Shown: positions 1-6,493 of the stretch, piece after piece
Position numbering within the stretch: the stretch's first letter is position 1
Layout of the letters: each line of letters opens with the position of its first letter
Source: a virus
Reading direction: 5' to 3' (one strand)
Virus record (IMG/VR): IMGVR_UViG_3300047476_000733
Span: 1-21,197 of that record
DNA: 21,197 nt
The notes under the pieces: model-generated
Told to the model about the DNA's origin: nothing
The model's input: only the letters and a program-made list of their open reading frames with translations
The model's database searches: none
Made by a program: the position numbers and the translations under genes

Positions 1-555
1 GCTAAGCTCTATTTTTTGATCTTCTAGTCTATCAACTTCTGTTTGTGCAGTATCAATAGATTGACGCAATAGCTCACGTTGTTCAGCTTGACTTTCACGA
101 ACAGCCAAAGCACCGTCAGGGCCTCTAATACGATCAAAGTTGATCAGTGCCTGAACGCTTTGATCTAACTGTGATATTACTTGTTCAGCATCTGTGATCT
201 TAGATTGTTCACGAGCAATTTGCTGATCTAATCGTTCGATCTGTATTTCATTATTGGCTACAGGTGAAGTTTGTTCTAAGTGTGCTTTAGATAGCAAGCC
301 AAAGATACCCATTGAAGTTAGCATCATTGCTACCAATACAAGAGGTGCCATTGCATATTTGATCTTAGTTGGTTCGCTCCAATTTCTGTATAACCAACTA
401 ATGCCCACTACTTTGCCCAGTTCGATTACTGCACCCATTACAAGTGCGAATTGAGGCATACCAGCAAAGATAGCAATGATACCATAAATGGCAAATACCG
501 CTGCTACGGTTGCCATTGATAGTGCTGTAAATAGTGTTAGTAGACCAAAGAACAT
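1..555 (-). CDS. Membrane/coiled-coil protein, partial (C-terminus off window)
   Basis: The frame is open from an ATG at 555 to base 1 with no stop, giving 185 codons of a longer protein. The N-terminal 90 residues are hydrophobic, with about three membrane segments (roughly residues 5-31, 34-56 and 66-89). Residues from about 100 on are polar, rich in Gln, Glu and Leu, with heptad-like spacing, so a long cytoplasmic or periplasmic coiled coil is likely. From memory, membrane proteins with this layout occur in marine T4-like phages, but I know no assigned function. It lies 10 nt downstream of the 69-aa gene and is probably cotranscribed with it. No strong Shine-Dalgarno is visible; the leader is AT-rich. 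A structural or lysis-related role is possible but unsupported. Confidence 0.85.
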   Translation of the reverse strand, partial: MFFGLLTLFTALSMATVAAVFAIYGIIAIFAGMPQFALVMGAVIELGKVVGISWLYRNWSEPTKIKYAMAPLVLVAMMLTSMGIFGLLSKAHLEQTSPVANNEIQIERLDQQIAREQSKITDAEQVISQLDQSVQALINFDRIRGPDGALAVRESQAEQRELLRQSIDTAQTEVDRLEDQKIELS

Positions 556-565
556 AATAAAGTAT

Positions 566-775
566 TTAGTCTTCTTCTACTTCAAACAAGTGTCCATATG
601 TGTCTATGAATTCATTTAGTTCCATTACTAATTTTCTAGGAATACCTGGACCTTGTTGAATGTGATAAGTTACTAAGTGTATTTCGTCATTTCTACTTTT
701 TAACTGAATGACTTCGATAGAATCGCCGTCTTCAAATTGGTGTTTCATTCCAACAATATTATCTTTCGTTAGCAC
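566..775 (-). CDS. Hypothetical protein, 69 aa
   Basis: A 69-residue acidic protein with no membrane segment or Cys cluster; I do not recognise it. The start ATG at 775 lies inside the last codons of the HIT-family gene (17-nt overlap), which argues for translational coupling. Charged residues alternate with short hydrophobic strands (EVIQL, IHLVTYHI), suggesting a small beta-rich fold, and the C-terminus is acidic. The position between a HIT hydrolase and a membrane protein gives no clear functional hint. Confidence 0.75.
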   Translation of the reverse strand: MLTKDNIVGMKHQFEDGDSIEVIQLKSRNDEIHLVTYHIQQGPGIPRKLVMELNEFIDTYGHLFEVEED

Positions 776-1115
776 GATAGTTTCCTTTTTCTGGTATTAC
801 GTGTCGCACTCCGCCGCGGGGGTCTGGCATATCACCATGTCGTCTGGGTATCAAGTGAATGTGAGGATACATCACTGTTTGTCCAGCAGCAGTGCCTATG
901 TTTTGTCCGATGTTGTATCCGTCACAATAATAATATTTGAGCCATCCTTCACCGTGATCGTATGCGGCTTTGTAGCACGCCATGATGTTGTCATGTGAGT
1001 TTATTTTTGGCACAAACAAAAGATGACCTTCTGTTACCGGAAAGCCATCTTTGAATACTATGTAGTCTTCAGTTTCGTAGACTTTATCTGTCCACGGTGT
1101 TTCGTTTATTTTCAT
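759..1115 (-). CDS. HIT-family nucleotide hydrolase/transferase
   Basis: 118 aa, the normal length of a compact HIT protein. HIT proteins hydrolyse nucleoside 5'-phosphoramidates, dinucleoside polyphosphates or related nucleotides in the cytosol. The signature is the stretch from GQT (residues 78-80) to YPHIHLIPRR (83-92), with His85 and His87 as the last two histidines of the HxHxHxx triad. The first histidine is Tyr83; from memory, this YPHxHLIPR variant is a recurring HIT subgroup rather than decay. The Gly-His-Leu strand (30-32) and the N-terminal hydrophobic strands fit the fold. The gene overlaps the 83-aa gene upstream by 32 nt and the 69-aa gene downstream by 17 nt. The substrate cannot be told from sequence. 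Confidence 0.88.
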   Translation of the reverse strand: MKINETPWTDKVYETEDYIVFKDGFPVTEGHLLFVPKINSHDNIMACYKAAYDHGEGWLKYYYCDGYNIGQNIGTAAGQTVMYPHIHLIPRRHGDMPDPRGGVRHVIPEKGNYRANER

Positions 1116-1335
1116 TTGGAAAATACTCCCATCCTTTACCGCCTAGTTTTTCCCATGTACGATATTTTTCTGCCTCTTCTTTACAATGAGAAGGCTGGCC
1201 CATACTACCGACTACTGCCATGCAGTCTAAACAACGATACCCGTATCCTGCGTCATAGTCAAACTCTGCTTTAGCGCCGCAAGGTAGTTCCATGAATTGA
1301 GGATTATACGAACCCCACTGATCTTTTACGTTCAT
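1084..1335 (-). CDS. Small Cys-containing hypothetical protein, 83 aa
   Basis: 83 residues with Cys19, a Cys35-x2-Cys38 pair (RCLDC) and His50-Cys51, enough to form one zinc site, though this is inference. I do not recognise a family. The ATG at 1335 overlaps the ligase stop by 1 nt (TAATG), and an AAGGTG Shine-Dalgarno sits in the last ligase codons, so translation should be coupled to the ligase. The C-terminal 10 codons overlap the HIT gene by 32 nt, which is long for this genome; both frames nonetheless look coding. Confidence 0.75.
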   Translation of the reverse strand: MNVKDQWGSYNPQFMELPCGAKAEFDYDAGYGYRCLDCMAVVGSMGQPSHCKEEAEKYRTWEKLGGKGWEYFPNENKRNTVDR

Positions 1336-2666
1336 TATGCACCTTGTTTGGCTTCTTCAAACACTTGCTTGATCTTTTCAAAGTCATCTGCTTCAGTCTT
1401 GTCAAGCCTTTCTTCTACAAGACGGGGCAAGAACAATGCCGCTACATCATTAGATTCCATGATAGAGTTAGCACGAACAGTAATGATTTTCTTGTTTATC
1501 CATTCGTCACGCTCACTGTTAATACGCACACGATCTGCATCGGGAATACCAGATACATTCACACGCAGTTTACCACAGCTACTTTCAGCAGCAATAGAAC
1601 CAAACAAGTGAGCATTTTTGCCATTACCTGGATTGAATCCGCGAACGATCAAGTCTACTTCAGCTTCGATTTTCAGCTTGATTTGATCTTTGGAAGTTTT
1701 GTCTTCCCAAATAGCATTTGGATTCTTGATCACTGTGCCTTCAATACCACGTGAAGTCATTTCAACATAATGCTTGAATGCTTCATCAAGTGAATAGACA
1801 ATCTTTGTGGGGATAACGTCTACAAACTTGCCCTTGATGTTTTGAATAGCAGCAAAACGATCTTTGTATCGAGTTTTGTTTTTGCCACCAGCAACAGCAT
1901 CACTTACAGGAACACGATCCCAAACAAAGTAAAAGGGCTTTTGATTGGCTTCAAAGCAACCACCTTTAAGAACACTGTTCAACACACCGTTGCCCAGTTC
2001 TCGGGGAAGCACTTGACCGTCTTCGATCACCAACAGTTCACCGTGATAGCAGTAACCTGCTTCTGCTACATTCTCAAACTCAGTGATAAAGTCTTTGAAT
2101 TCAGTGTTAGCAAACAGTGTGCCGTTGCGGCTAGTGATCTTTACAGCCAAGTTACTTGGCAGATAGATATTAGCAAACATACCGTCTGCTTTTTCTTGCG
2201 AATAAACACCAGACTTCCAATCAAAGTTGTCGATGTTGCTGCCCTTCATCAGTGAGCAACGCATGTAGGGATATTCAGGAATAGTATCAGGGAACATTTT
2301 ATTGACAGTAGCAACACTGATACCGCAACGAAGATCGCCTTTGATCATGTTGATGGCTACAGTGGCTTCTGCCGCTGTCAACGTATTGAGCATAGATTCT
2401 ACTGCTGTTCTAGCAGCATTACCAGTAACAGCACGGCTAGTCAAACGATCAAGCAAAGTTTCTACTTGATCCCAAATATCAACCAGTGTGTTAGTACCAA
2501 CTGAAGTCTGTTCCATTTTCTTGATACCGTATACATACTCGGGCGAGTAAGTACGGTTAAGCAAGCGAACAAATTTGGGTTCAGTCAAACCAAACTCTTT
2601 GATTTTGCTTTCTTTGAACAAACGGCTTTGGTCGGAGTTGATTACTTCGATAAACTTAGTAAACAT
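1335..2666 (-). CDS. ATP-dependent DNA ligase (T4 gp30 type)
   Basis: 443 aa, slightly shorter than T4 gp30. It seals nicks in duplex DNA by forming a lysyl-AMP, transferring AMP to the 5'-phosphate and joining the ends, acting in Okazaki-fragment maturation and repair. The nucleotidyltransferase motifs are in order: motif I EKADG (158-162, adenylated Lys159), motif III YHGELLV (207-213), motif IIIa FYFVWDR (245-251), motif IV EGTVIKN (309-315) and motif V IKLKIE (329-334). Residues 1-130 would be the alpha-helical DNA-binding domain and residues from about 335 the OB-fold. The start ATG has an AAGGTG Shine-Dalgarno, and a strong sigma70-type promoter lies just upstream (2698-2726), so the gene probably has its own early transcript. 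Confidence 0.97.
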   Translation of the reverse strand: MFTKFIEVINSDQSRLFKESKIKEFGLTEPKFVRLLNRTYSPEYVYGIKKMEQTSVGTNTLVDIWDQVETLLDRLTSRAVTGNAARTAVESMLNTLTAAEATVAINMIKGDLRCGISVATVNKMFPDTIPEYPYMRCSLMKGSNIDNFDWKSGVYSQEKADGMFANIYLPSNLAVKITSRNGTLFANTEFKDFITEFENVAEAGYCYHGELLVIEDGQVLPRELGNGVLNSVLKGGCFEANQKPFYFVWDRVPVSDAVAGGKNKTRYKDRFAAIQNIKGKFVDVIPTKIVYSLDEAFKHYVEMTSRGIEGTVIKNPNAIWEDKTSKDQIKLKIEAEVDLIVRGFNPGNGKNAHLFGSIAAESSCGKLRVNVSGIPDADRVRINSERDEWINKKIITVRANSIMESNDVAALFLPRLVEERLDKTEADDFEKIKQVFEEAKQGA

Positions 2667-2682
2667 AAGAGCACCTTAATAT

Positions 2683-3141
2683 TCAGTTTGTAATTGTATT
2701 ATGCACGGAATCGGTAGTACTGTCAAGCCATTTTCCTAGTTCTACCTTGTCAATTACGAAAGGAGCAAAGATCACCATTTTAGGATTACTAATATACCAG
2801 TTTTGTTCTTGAAAAAGTGCGTATCGCCTTAAGTCAGTATTATCACTAAACTGCCTTGATCGCTCCCAAGTCCATTCTACTATTTCTTTTTCGGCAGCAG
2901 TAAATTCACCGCAGAATTCAAACTGGGTAGAAATCAGTTCCCCTAAGTTAGAGTAGCCTAAGGTGATATCAATCGCACAATCTTTTTCTATTGAAGAAGG
3001 AAGGTCGAGCGGATTGGTTACATATCCTGTACCCGAAGAGTACGTGTCGATAACTTCCCAAGACCTGTCAGTGGACTCTTGATAGGCTCGAACGAACACA
3101 CGAACGCGATTATTCTCACTGCTAGATACTGCAAATGGCAT
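2683..3141 (-). CDS. Hypothetical protein, 152 aa
   Basis: A soluble, acidic protein of 152 residues; I do not recognise the family. It has no signal peptide or membrane segment. The N-terminal half is beta-rich (RVRVFVRAY; IDITLGYS), the middle is aromatic and helical (EIVEWTWERSRQF) and the end is a charged strand-helix stretch. The C-terminal codons contain the ligase promoter, so the base sequence there serves two roles. The start ATG lies just downstream of the 112-aa gene (3-nt gap), with AAGGAG inside that gene's last codons as its Shine-Dalgarno, pointing to a two-gene unit. Confidence 0.8.
   Translation of the reverse strand: MPFAVSSSENNRVRVFVRAYQESTDRSWEVIDTYSSGTGYVTNPLDLPSSIEKDCAIDITLGYSNLGELISTQFEFCGEFTAAEKEIVEWTWERSRQFSDNTDLRRYALFQEQNWYISNPKMVIFAPFVIDKVELGKWLDSTTDSVHNTITN
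2698..2726 (-). promoter_or_regulatory. Sigma70-type promoter for the ligase unit
   Basis: On the minus strand TTGACA (2726-2721), a 17-nt spacer and CATAAT (2703-2698) give a 6/6 and 5/6 match to the host housekeeping consensus. Transcription would start near 2691, about 25 nt before the ligase ATG. The promoter lies in the last codons of the 152-aa gene. Confidence 0.75.
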
Positions 3142-3144
3142 TGA

Positions 3145-3483
3145 TTACTCCTTAGTTAAAATACGAACCAATTCTTGGTTACGATAGTCTTGCTCTTTTC
3201 TTTCTCGTCTTTTATCGTTTAGCTTTCCCATAACCATTCTGTCATAGTCTCTAGCCCATTCTATACCTCGAAGCCAGACTTCAGCATCATCAATTGAACC
3301 TACAAACAGTTCAGCGTCTCTTGAGAAAATAGGAAGGGCGTGATCGTCTTTGGGATACAAAGACACTACATCACCAAGTTGGCTTTTGTGGTATCCGTGT
3401 TTAGAGTAACCCAAACGAAACCCAAGTTGATCACACTTTTCTTTAAATCTTTCTATTTCTATAATTAAGCCGTAACCTGCCAT
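3145..3483 (-). CDS. Hypothetical protein, 112 aa
   Basis: 112 residues of mixed charge with a very basic/acidic C-terminal helix (KLNDKRRERKEQDYRNQ), likely a long amphipathic helix. The central part, rich in Tyr, His and Asp, shows alternating strands. No family is recognised. It is the first gene after a perfect-consensus promoter at 3514-3541, with a leader of about 20 nt, so it should be expressed early together with the 152-aa gene. An AGAAAGAAC stretch before the ATG is only a weak Shine-Dalgarno. Confidence 0.8.
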   Translation of the reverse strand: MAGYGLIIEIERFKEKCDQLGFRLGYSKHGYHKSQLGDVVSLYPKDDHALPIFSRDAELFVGSIDDAEVWLRGIEWARDYDRMVMGKLNDKRRERKEQDYRNQELVRILTKE

Positions 3484-3494
3484 GTTCTTTCTCG

Positions 3495-3644
3495 CTACTG
3501 TTTAAGATTATCAATTATACACTGAAAACACGTATTGTCAATAAGATTGGTAACTAGTTGATACGTAGTAATTGGAGCCAAAAATAGATATATCGCTACT
3601 ATAAAAATAATAGTTAGCATTACTGATTTTAGTTTATCCAACAT
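3495..3644 (-). CDS. Small membrane protein, 49 aa
   Basis: Found by reading the 3484-3650 gap. ATG at 3644 to TAG at 3495 encodes 49 residues: a short basic N-terminus (MLDKLK), one hydrophobic span (about residues 8-24) and a polar tail with a CFQC motif. A single-pass inner-membrane protein with the N-terminus inside is the simplest reading. The ATG is 5 nt after the stop of the 71-aa membrane protein, supporting cotranscription. Its 3' end contains the -35 and -10 boxes of the next promoter (3514-3541). No Shine-Dalgarno better than GTGAG is seen, so confidence is moderate. Confidence 0.6.
   Translation of the reverse strand: MLDKLKSVMLTIIFIVAIYLFLAPITTYQLVTNLIDNTCFQCIIDNLKQ
3514..3541 (-). 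promoter_or_regulatory. Perfect-consensus sigma70 promoter
   Basis: Minus strand: TTGACA (3541-3536), 16-nt spacer, TATAAT (3519-3514). Both hexamers match the consensus at 6/6. Start would be near 3507, giving a leader of about 24 nt before the 112-aa gene. It sits inside the 3' part of the 49-aa gene. Confidence 0.8.
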
Positions 3645-3649
3645 TTTTG

Positions 3650-3865
3650 TTACTCACATTTAGCAAAGTATCTGGGTTGTTGCTGGTCGAAAAATTGGTA
3701 TACTTTACACCCGTCATGTTCAAACAGCATAGTAACTGTGTATTTCTTTTGTTCTACTACTCTAGTATTACTAGAAATATCTAATAATACAAAAGGTAAC
3801 AATATCACAATAAGACCAAACATGATCCAGAGTATAACGAGTTTTTGTTTTTCTGTAAGCGTCAT
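3650..3865 (-). CDS. Small membrane-anchored protein, 71 aa
   Basis: One membrane segment (about residues 9-29) followed by a polar domain of about 40 residues with YTVTMLFEHDGCKVYQFFD and a C-terminal Cys. From memory, the pattern (strand, DGCKVYxF, short loop, YFxxC) recurs in phage proteins annotated as DUF4884-like or lipoproteins; there is no lipobox here, so it is likely a signal-anchor protein with the small domain in the periplasm. I chose the ATG at 3865 because it overlaps the SEC-C gene's stop (ATGA) and has AGGAAG at a good distance; an upstream ATG at 3883 would overlap that gene more. Function unknown. Confidence 0.78.
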   Translation of the reverse strand: MTLTEKQKLVILWIMFGLIVILLPFVLLDISSNTRVVEQKKYTVTMLFEHDGCKVYQFFDQQQPRYFAKCE

Positions 3866-4116
3866 TTTAGTCTTCCTATACAACAGTTTTTAAATTTCTT
3901 ACCGCTGCTACACGGACAAAGCGAATTTCGATCATAGCCACGTAGCTTTGCTTTGGATACTTTTGCTCCAGGTTTTATAAAAAACTCAGGGTGATGAAGT
4001 TTTTCATGACCTGGTTGAATTGCACCGCCACTAAAATACAAATTCTGTTTTGCCCACTCAGGCAAACTGTCGCTTGCGGCTTTGGCTGCTTCAATGCGTT
4101 TTCGTATGTCACTCAT
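3862..4116 (-). CDS. SEC-C motif mini-protein, 84 aa
   Basis: 84 residues ending in a SEC-C motif: NSLCPCSSGKKFKNCC (64-79), with zinc ligands Cys67, Cys69, Cys78 and Cys79 (or a His/Cys variant). SEC-C is the zinc-binding tail of SecA, where it contacts SecB and ribosomes, and it also occurs in many small stand-alone proteins. The N-terminal half is a helix (KRIEAAKAASDSLPEW) and a Gly/His-rich linker. Small SEC-C proteins are frequent in phages; a chaperone or protein-binding role is a family-level guess. The stop is coupled by ATGA to the 71-aa membrane protein. Confidence 0.88.
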   Translation of the reverse strand: MSDIRKRIEAAKAASDSLPEWAKQNLYFSGGAIQPGHEKLHHPEFFIKPGAKVSKAKLRGYDRNSLCPCSSGKKFKNCCIGRLK

Positions 4117-4121
4117 TATTC

Positions 4122-4355
4122 TTAATTACCCTCGTTAGACTGTTCTAGTTCTATGAAATAGTCAGCAATGTTGAACCATCGTTTTTCATTGGTTCCACTG
4201 ACAGTATATGCGCCTACACGATTAATAATAGCCAAATTGGTCAAACAAAACTTTCCTTGTTTGTGCCTGATGCCAGCAAGTACACCTGCATACCTTGCAC
4301 CACGCTTGTTTGTAATTATTACTCGTTTCTGCAAATACTGTTCAGTGTTACCCAT
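4122..4355 (-). CDS. Hypothetical protein, 77 aa, possible Sm-like fold
   Basis: 77 residues. The order of strands (RVIITNKRGARYAGVLAG, GKFCLTNLAIIN, RWFNIADYFIELE) recalls an Sm/LSM beta barrel, where a KxG..xG.L pattern is followed by a strand with an Asn. This is an inference from pattern only; the loop between strands is longer than in Hfq. The start follows the 310-aa gene's TAA directly, with AAGG as Shine-Dalgarno. It is the second gene of the unit driven by the 5322-5349 promoter. Confidence 0.78.
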   Translation of the reverse strand: MGNTEQYLQKRVIITNKRGARYAGVLAGIRHKQGKFCLTNLAIINRVGAYTVSGTNEKRWFNIADYFIELEQSNEGN

Positions 4356-5288
4356 TTATACCTTCATCAGCTTAGCAACAAGCTCGCCAAGTTGCTTGAC
4401 AGCTCGTGCATGATCATGGTAAGACTTAGTTTTGGGATCAATGCGATTTACGTTGCTTCGGATAGTTTCCAACTCAGCCATTACATTGTTAACAGTCAGA
4501 ACGTTCTGAGTCATAGCAACCGGAGCCAATTTGTGTCGCAGAATGTTGCTGATACCATCGCGCACTTCTTTTTCCATTGCTTGTGCTTCTTTCAGCGAAC
4601 CAAAGATACGCACTTGACCTTCTTTTGCACCCAAAACATCATCGTTAAACATGTAACTGCCGTTTACTTGTGCGTAACGAATGTTGCTATGGGTAGCATT
4701 GTTAAAAGTAGCCTCAGTGTAAAACAGTTTAGCTCGGTTGAATTCGTCAAGTGCGATTGCGCTCAAGTTTACGCGGAACGCACCACGACCACCAAAGCCT
4801 ACATTACCAAACTGAAACGGAGTTTCGATAAACTGACTACTAGTGTCAACCGCAGTACCAACTACAGTAATCTCTACTGACTCCAAAGTAGTAACACTGT
4901 CAGCACGAACAGCAACATAGCTGTTCAACAGTGCTTCCAACTTTTTGTATTCAAACTCTTGGTCAAGGTCAGGGAAGATAAGTTCATCTGCATCTTCATT
5001 GTAATAAGCTTCAGCCAAGGCAGATACTTTGCTAGCAAGTTGGTTGCGCTCAAAAACAGAAACGATTTCAGTAGCACCGTTGCGTGAAGAAGTGTAATGA
5101 AGAGTTTCACCTGCTACAGTGACTACACGCTTGATACTGTCGAGGGATTCTACGATAACTTGCTGATTCCAGCTAACTTGGGTGCGAACACCTGAAATTT
5201 CGTAAGTACCCTGATACAGTTCTACAACGAACAGACCGTTGTCCAGTTTAACTGCTTGATTTTGCTTAAGATCACTAAAAAGTTTCAC
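4356..5288 (-). CDS. Unknown 310-aa protein, GTG start
   Basis: A soluble 310-residue protein I cannot assign. The first 75 residues are beta-rich (LFVVELYQGTYEI; QQVIVES), the middle has a Gly-rich stretch (QFGNVGFGGRGAFR) after a strand-rich segment, and the last 80 residues are helical (EAQAMEKEVRDGISNILRH and on). The frame runs back to a TTG at 5342, but that start overlaps the -35/-10 region of a strong promoter and has no Shine-Dalgarno. The GTG at 5288 has AGGAG 9 nt upstream and lies downstream of the predicted transcription start, so I chose it. First gene of an early-type unit; probably abundant, given promoter quality. Confidence 0.85.
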   Translation of the reverse strand: MKLFSDLKQNQAVKLDNGLFVVELYQGTYEISGVRTQVSWNQQVIVESLDSIKRVVTVAGETLHYTSSRNGATEIVSVFERNQLASKVSALAEAYYNEDADELIFPDLDQEFEYKKLEALLNSYVAVRADSVTTLESVEITVVGTAVDTSSQFIETPFQFGNVGFGGRGAFRVNLSAIALDEFNRAKLFYTEATFNNATHSNIRYAQVNGSYMFNDDVLGAKEGQVRIFGSLKEAQAMEKEVRDGISNILRHKLAPVAMTQNVLTVNNVMAELETIRSNVNRIDPKTKSYHDHARAVKQLGELVAKLMKV

Positions 5289-5297
5289 TATTTGTTG

Positions 5298-5302
5298 CTC
5301 CT
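5298..5302 (-). promoter_or_regulatory. Shine-Dalgarno AGGAG that sets the GTG start
   Basis: AGGAG on the minus strand, 9 nt before the GTG at 5288. It decides the start of the 310-aa protein over the TTG at 5342. Confidence 0.65.
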
Positions 5303-5321
5303 GTTCGTTGACTATAAGAAT

Positions 5322-5349
5322 AGTATAGCACAATATACCCAAATGTCAA
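5322..5349 (-). promoter_or_regulatory. Sigma70 promoter, copy A of a duplicated module
   Basis: Minus strand: TTGACA (5349-5344), 16-nt spacer, TATACT (5327-5322), with TGC before the -10 (extended -10). The start would be near 5315. The 28-nt core matches the promoter at 10010-10037 at 22 positions, and both have the same 20-nt element upstream. Confidence 0.8.
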
Positions 5350-5371
5350 GCCTTTGAGCAAAAATAAAATA

Positions 5372-5391
5372 TGAATTAAATCAATGACTTA
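5372..5391 (-). repeat. 20-nt upstream element, copy A
   Basis: TAAGTCATTGATTTAATTCA on the minus strand, identical to 10049-10068. It lies 22 nt upstream of the -35 box and 2 nt after the stop of the DEDDh exonuclease gene. The part TGATTTAATTCA is a near-palindrome (10 of 12 positions), so it could be a regulator site. Confidence 0.7.
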
Positions 5392-5393
5392 CG

Positions 5394-5822
5394 TTAAGGG
5401 TAAAACAAATTACTCTCAATATCAGCTTCATACAAGGCTCTAGCGTCTTCCAAGGCATTGTGTGGAATCTTGCTATCTTTAGCACTCAAGTCCCTGCGTA
5501 TTTCACAAGTAAAGCTGGGAATGTTCATCATTGCACCTGGTGCAATGATAACTTGCTCACAAAAGTGTTTAATATCTTCAGGCCAATCTGCAACCAAGTG
5601 AATAGAATCAAAATAGTTTAAAAACCCAAACAACTTCATTTTAAAGATATACAGAGGCACTGGTTCTTTGTTCAGAATAGGCATAACATTTTGTGCTACC
5701 CAGGCACCAGGGTTAGCACATTCTAGCACTTCATAAAACTCAGTACCATCTTCAGCCACAAGTGCCATAGAAATTAGCGCACCTTTGAACTCGTTAAACT
5801 CAGTGTCAATATAAATCTTCAT
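5394..5822 (-). CDS. DEDDh 3'-5' exonuclease (Rv2179c-like)
   Basis: 142 aa with a minimal RNase H-fold exonuclease pattern: Asp6 and Glu8 in YIDTEFNEF (ExoI), Asp79 in LVADWPED (ExoII), and His121 with Asp126 in PHNALEDA (ExoIII, HxxxxD, the DEDDh subtype). Two Mg ions held by these residues would hydrolyse nucleotides from a 3' end. The opening DTEF and the small size resemble the Rv2179c-like exoribonuclease family rather than proofreading domains. The substrate (RNA or DNA) is not shown by sequence. AGGA in the end of the 70-aa gene is its Shine-Dalgarno. Last gene of the long unit starting near 9991. Confidence 0.88.
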   Translation of the reverse strand: MKIYIDTEFNEFKGALISMALVAEDGTEFYEVLECANPGAWVAQNVMPILNKEPVPLYIFKMKLFGFLNYFDSIHLVADWPEDIKHFCEQVIIAPGAMMNIPSFTCEIRRDLSAKDSKIPHNALEDARALYEADIESNLFYP

Positions 5823-5824
5823 TC

Positions 5825-6037
5825 TTAATCCTGTGTGTTACAAGTAACTTCATAGGGCGGAGTAGGATACATATTAGGCGTTAATGTTCTTGTACCTGGC
5901 GGGTAATTTAAAGTTGTGCTTGTTTTGTTCAAAGCTTGACCAAGAGCAGTATATAAATTCTCAGCTTGTTCTTTTGTAAGATCAAGCGAATAGCCGTCAA
6001 TCTCTACTTTAATTGTTGTAATTACTGAAATACTCAT
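5825..6037 (-). CDS. Hypothetical protein, 70 aa
   Basis: The N-terminal 40 residues form a strand pair followed by a helix (DLTKEQAENLYTALGQAL), an EAxxLYxxL pattern seen in many small phage proteins. The C-terminal 30 residues are Pro/Thr-rich and likely disordered (YPPGTRTLTPNMYPTPP). No function recognised. The start overlaps the zinc-finger gene's stop as ATGA. Confidence 0.75.
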   Translation of the reverse strand: MSISVITTIKVEIDGYSLDLTKEQAENLYTALGQALNKTSTTLNYPPGTRTLTPNMYPTPPYEVTCNTQD

Positions 6038-6222
6038 GGTTGATATGGCTCCACTGTAATTGTTTTTGTCTTCTTCATTCTACCAGATCCTTTACATACT
6101 CTACAATCTTCTCTTGTATAGTCGTAAATACCTTTATGATAATCTATTAACGTACCCTTTTCTTTTGTTCCTTCGCCGCCGCAGCTTTTGCATACGATAA
6201 TTTTAACTTTAGCCACATTCAT
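6034..6222 (-). CDS. DnaJ-type zinc-finger mini-protein, 62 aa
   Basis: Two CxxCxGxG elements, CKSCGGEG (11-18) and CRVCKGSG (40-47), sit 28 residues apart and would form a single four-Cys zinc module like one half of the DnaJ Cys-rich domain. No J-domain or other part of DnaJ is present. Stand-alone modules like this are common in phages and host genomes; binding to unfolded protein or to RNA has been suggested for relatives, but nothing in this sequence decides. Its start overlaps the end of the 94-aa gene by 14 nt. Confidence 0.85.
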   Translation of the reverse strand: MNVAKVKIIVCKSCGGEGTKEKGTLIDYHKGIYDYTREDCRVCKGSGRMKKTKTITVEPYQP

Positions 6223-6493
6223 TCTCCACTTGTGTTATCCATCTATTAACACAGTCAACTAATATGTTTTTCTGTGTAATTTCTTCAAATCCTAACGGTG
6301 ACCAATCATCTGTTTCTAACATAGTTTTAACTGTGTTGTAGTCTAGCACAGGGGTATTGTCATATCCTGCTAGCCACATAGCCAAATGCTGATCTTTTCT
6401 TTTGTTGGATTCGTCCCCTCTCATACTGCACCAAAAGATATACCAATTGCTTAGTTCTCCATCATATGTGGAGCTCCATCTAATATAACTCAT
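6209..6493 (-). CDS. Hypothetical protein, 94 aa
   Basis: 94 residues, rich in Trp (seven) and acidic residues, with the start MSYIRWSSTYDGELSNWYIFW. I do not recognise it. The frame extends to a TTG at 6508, but the ATG at 6493 overlaps the stop of the 55-aa membrane protein (ATGA) and has GGGAG 8 nt upstream, so I chose it. Trp-rich helices without membrane length suggest a compact interaction domain. Confidence 0.78.
   Translation of the reverse strand: MSYIRWSSTYDGELSNWYIFWCSMRGDESNKRKDQHLAMWLAGYDNTPVLDYNTVKTMLETDDWSPLGFEEITQKNILVDCVNRWITQVENECG

Noticed and set aside
564-570. CTAAATA on the minus strand, resembling a late promoter -10
   Set aside because: It is only a few bases before the ATG of the membrane protein, so a transcript from it would have almost no leader; it also overlaps the end of the 69-aa gene.
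1387-1392. TTGACA boxes on the minus strand in the ligase, UVDE and 244-aa genes
   Set aside because: None has a -10 match at 15-18 nt.
4353-4364. AAGGTATAAATG, repeated at 6903-6914, resembling a T4 late promoter TATAAATA
   Set aside because: In both places the bases are a Shine-Dalgarno, a GTA-TAA stop and the next ATG. A start there would be inside the gene, so the match is explained by the junction.
5372-5391. Pho-box-like TCAT repeats in the 20-nt element
   Set aside because: The TCAT copies are 13 nt apart instead of 11, and the second is lost in copy B.
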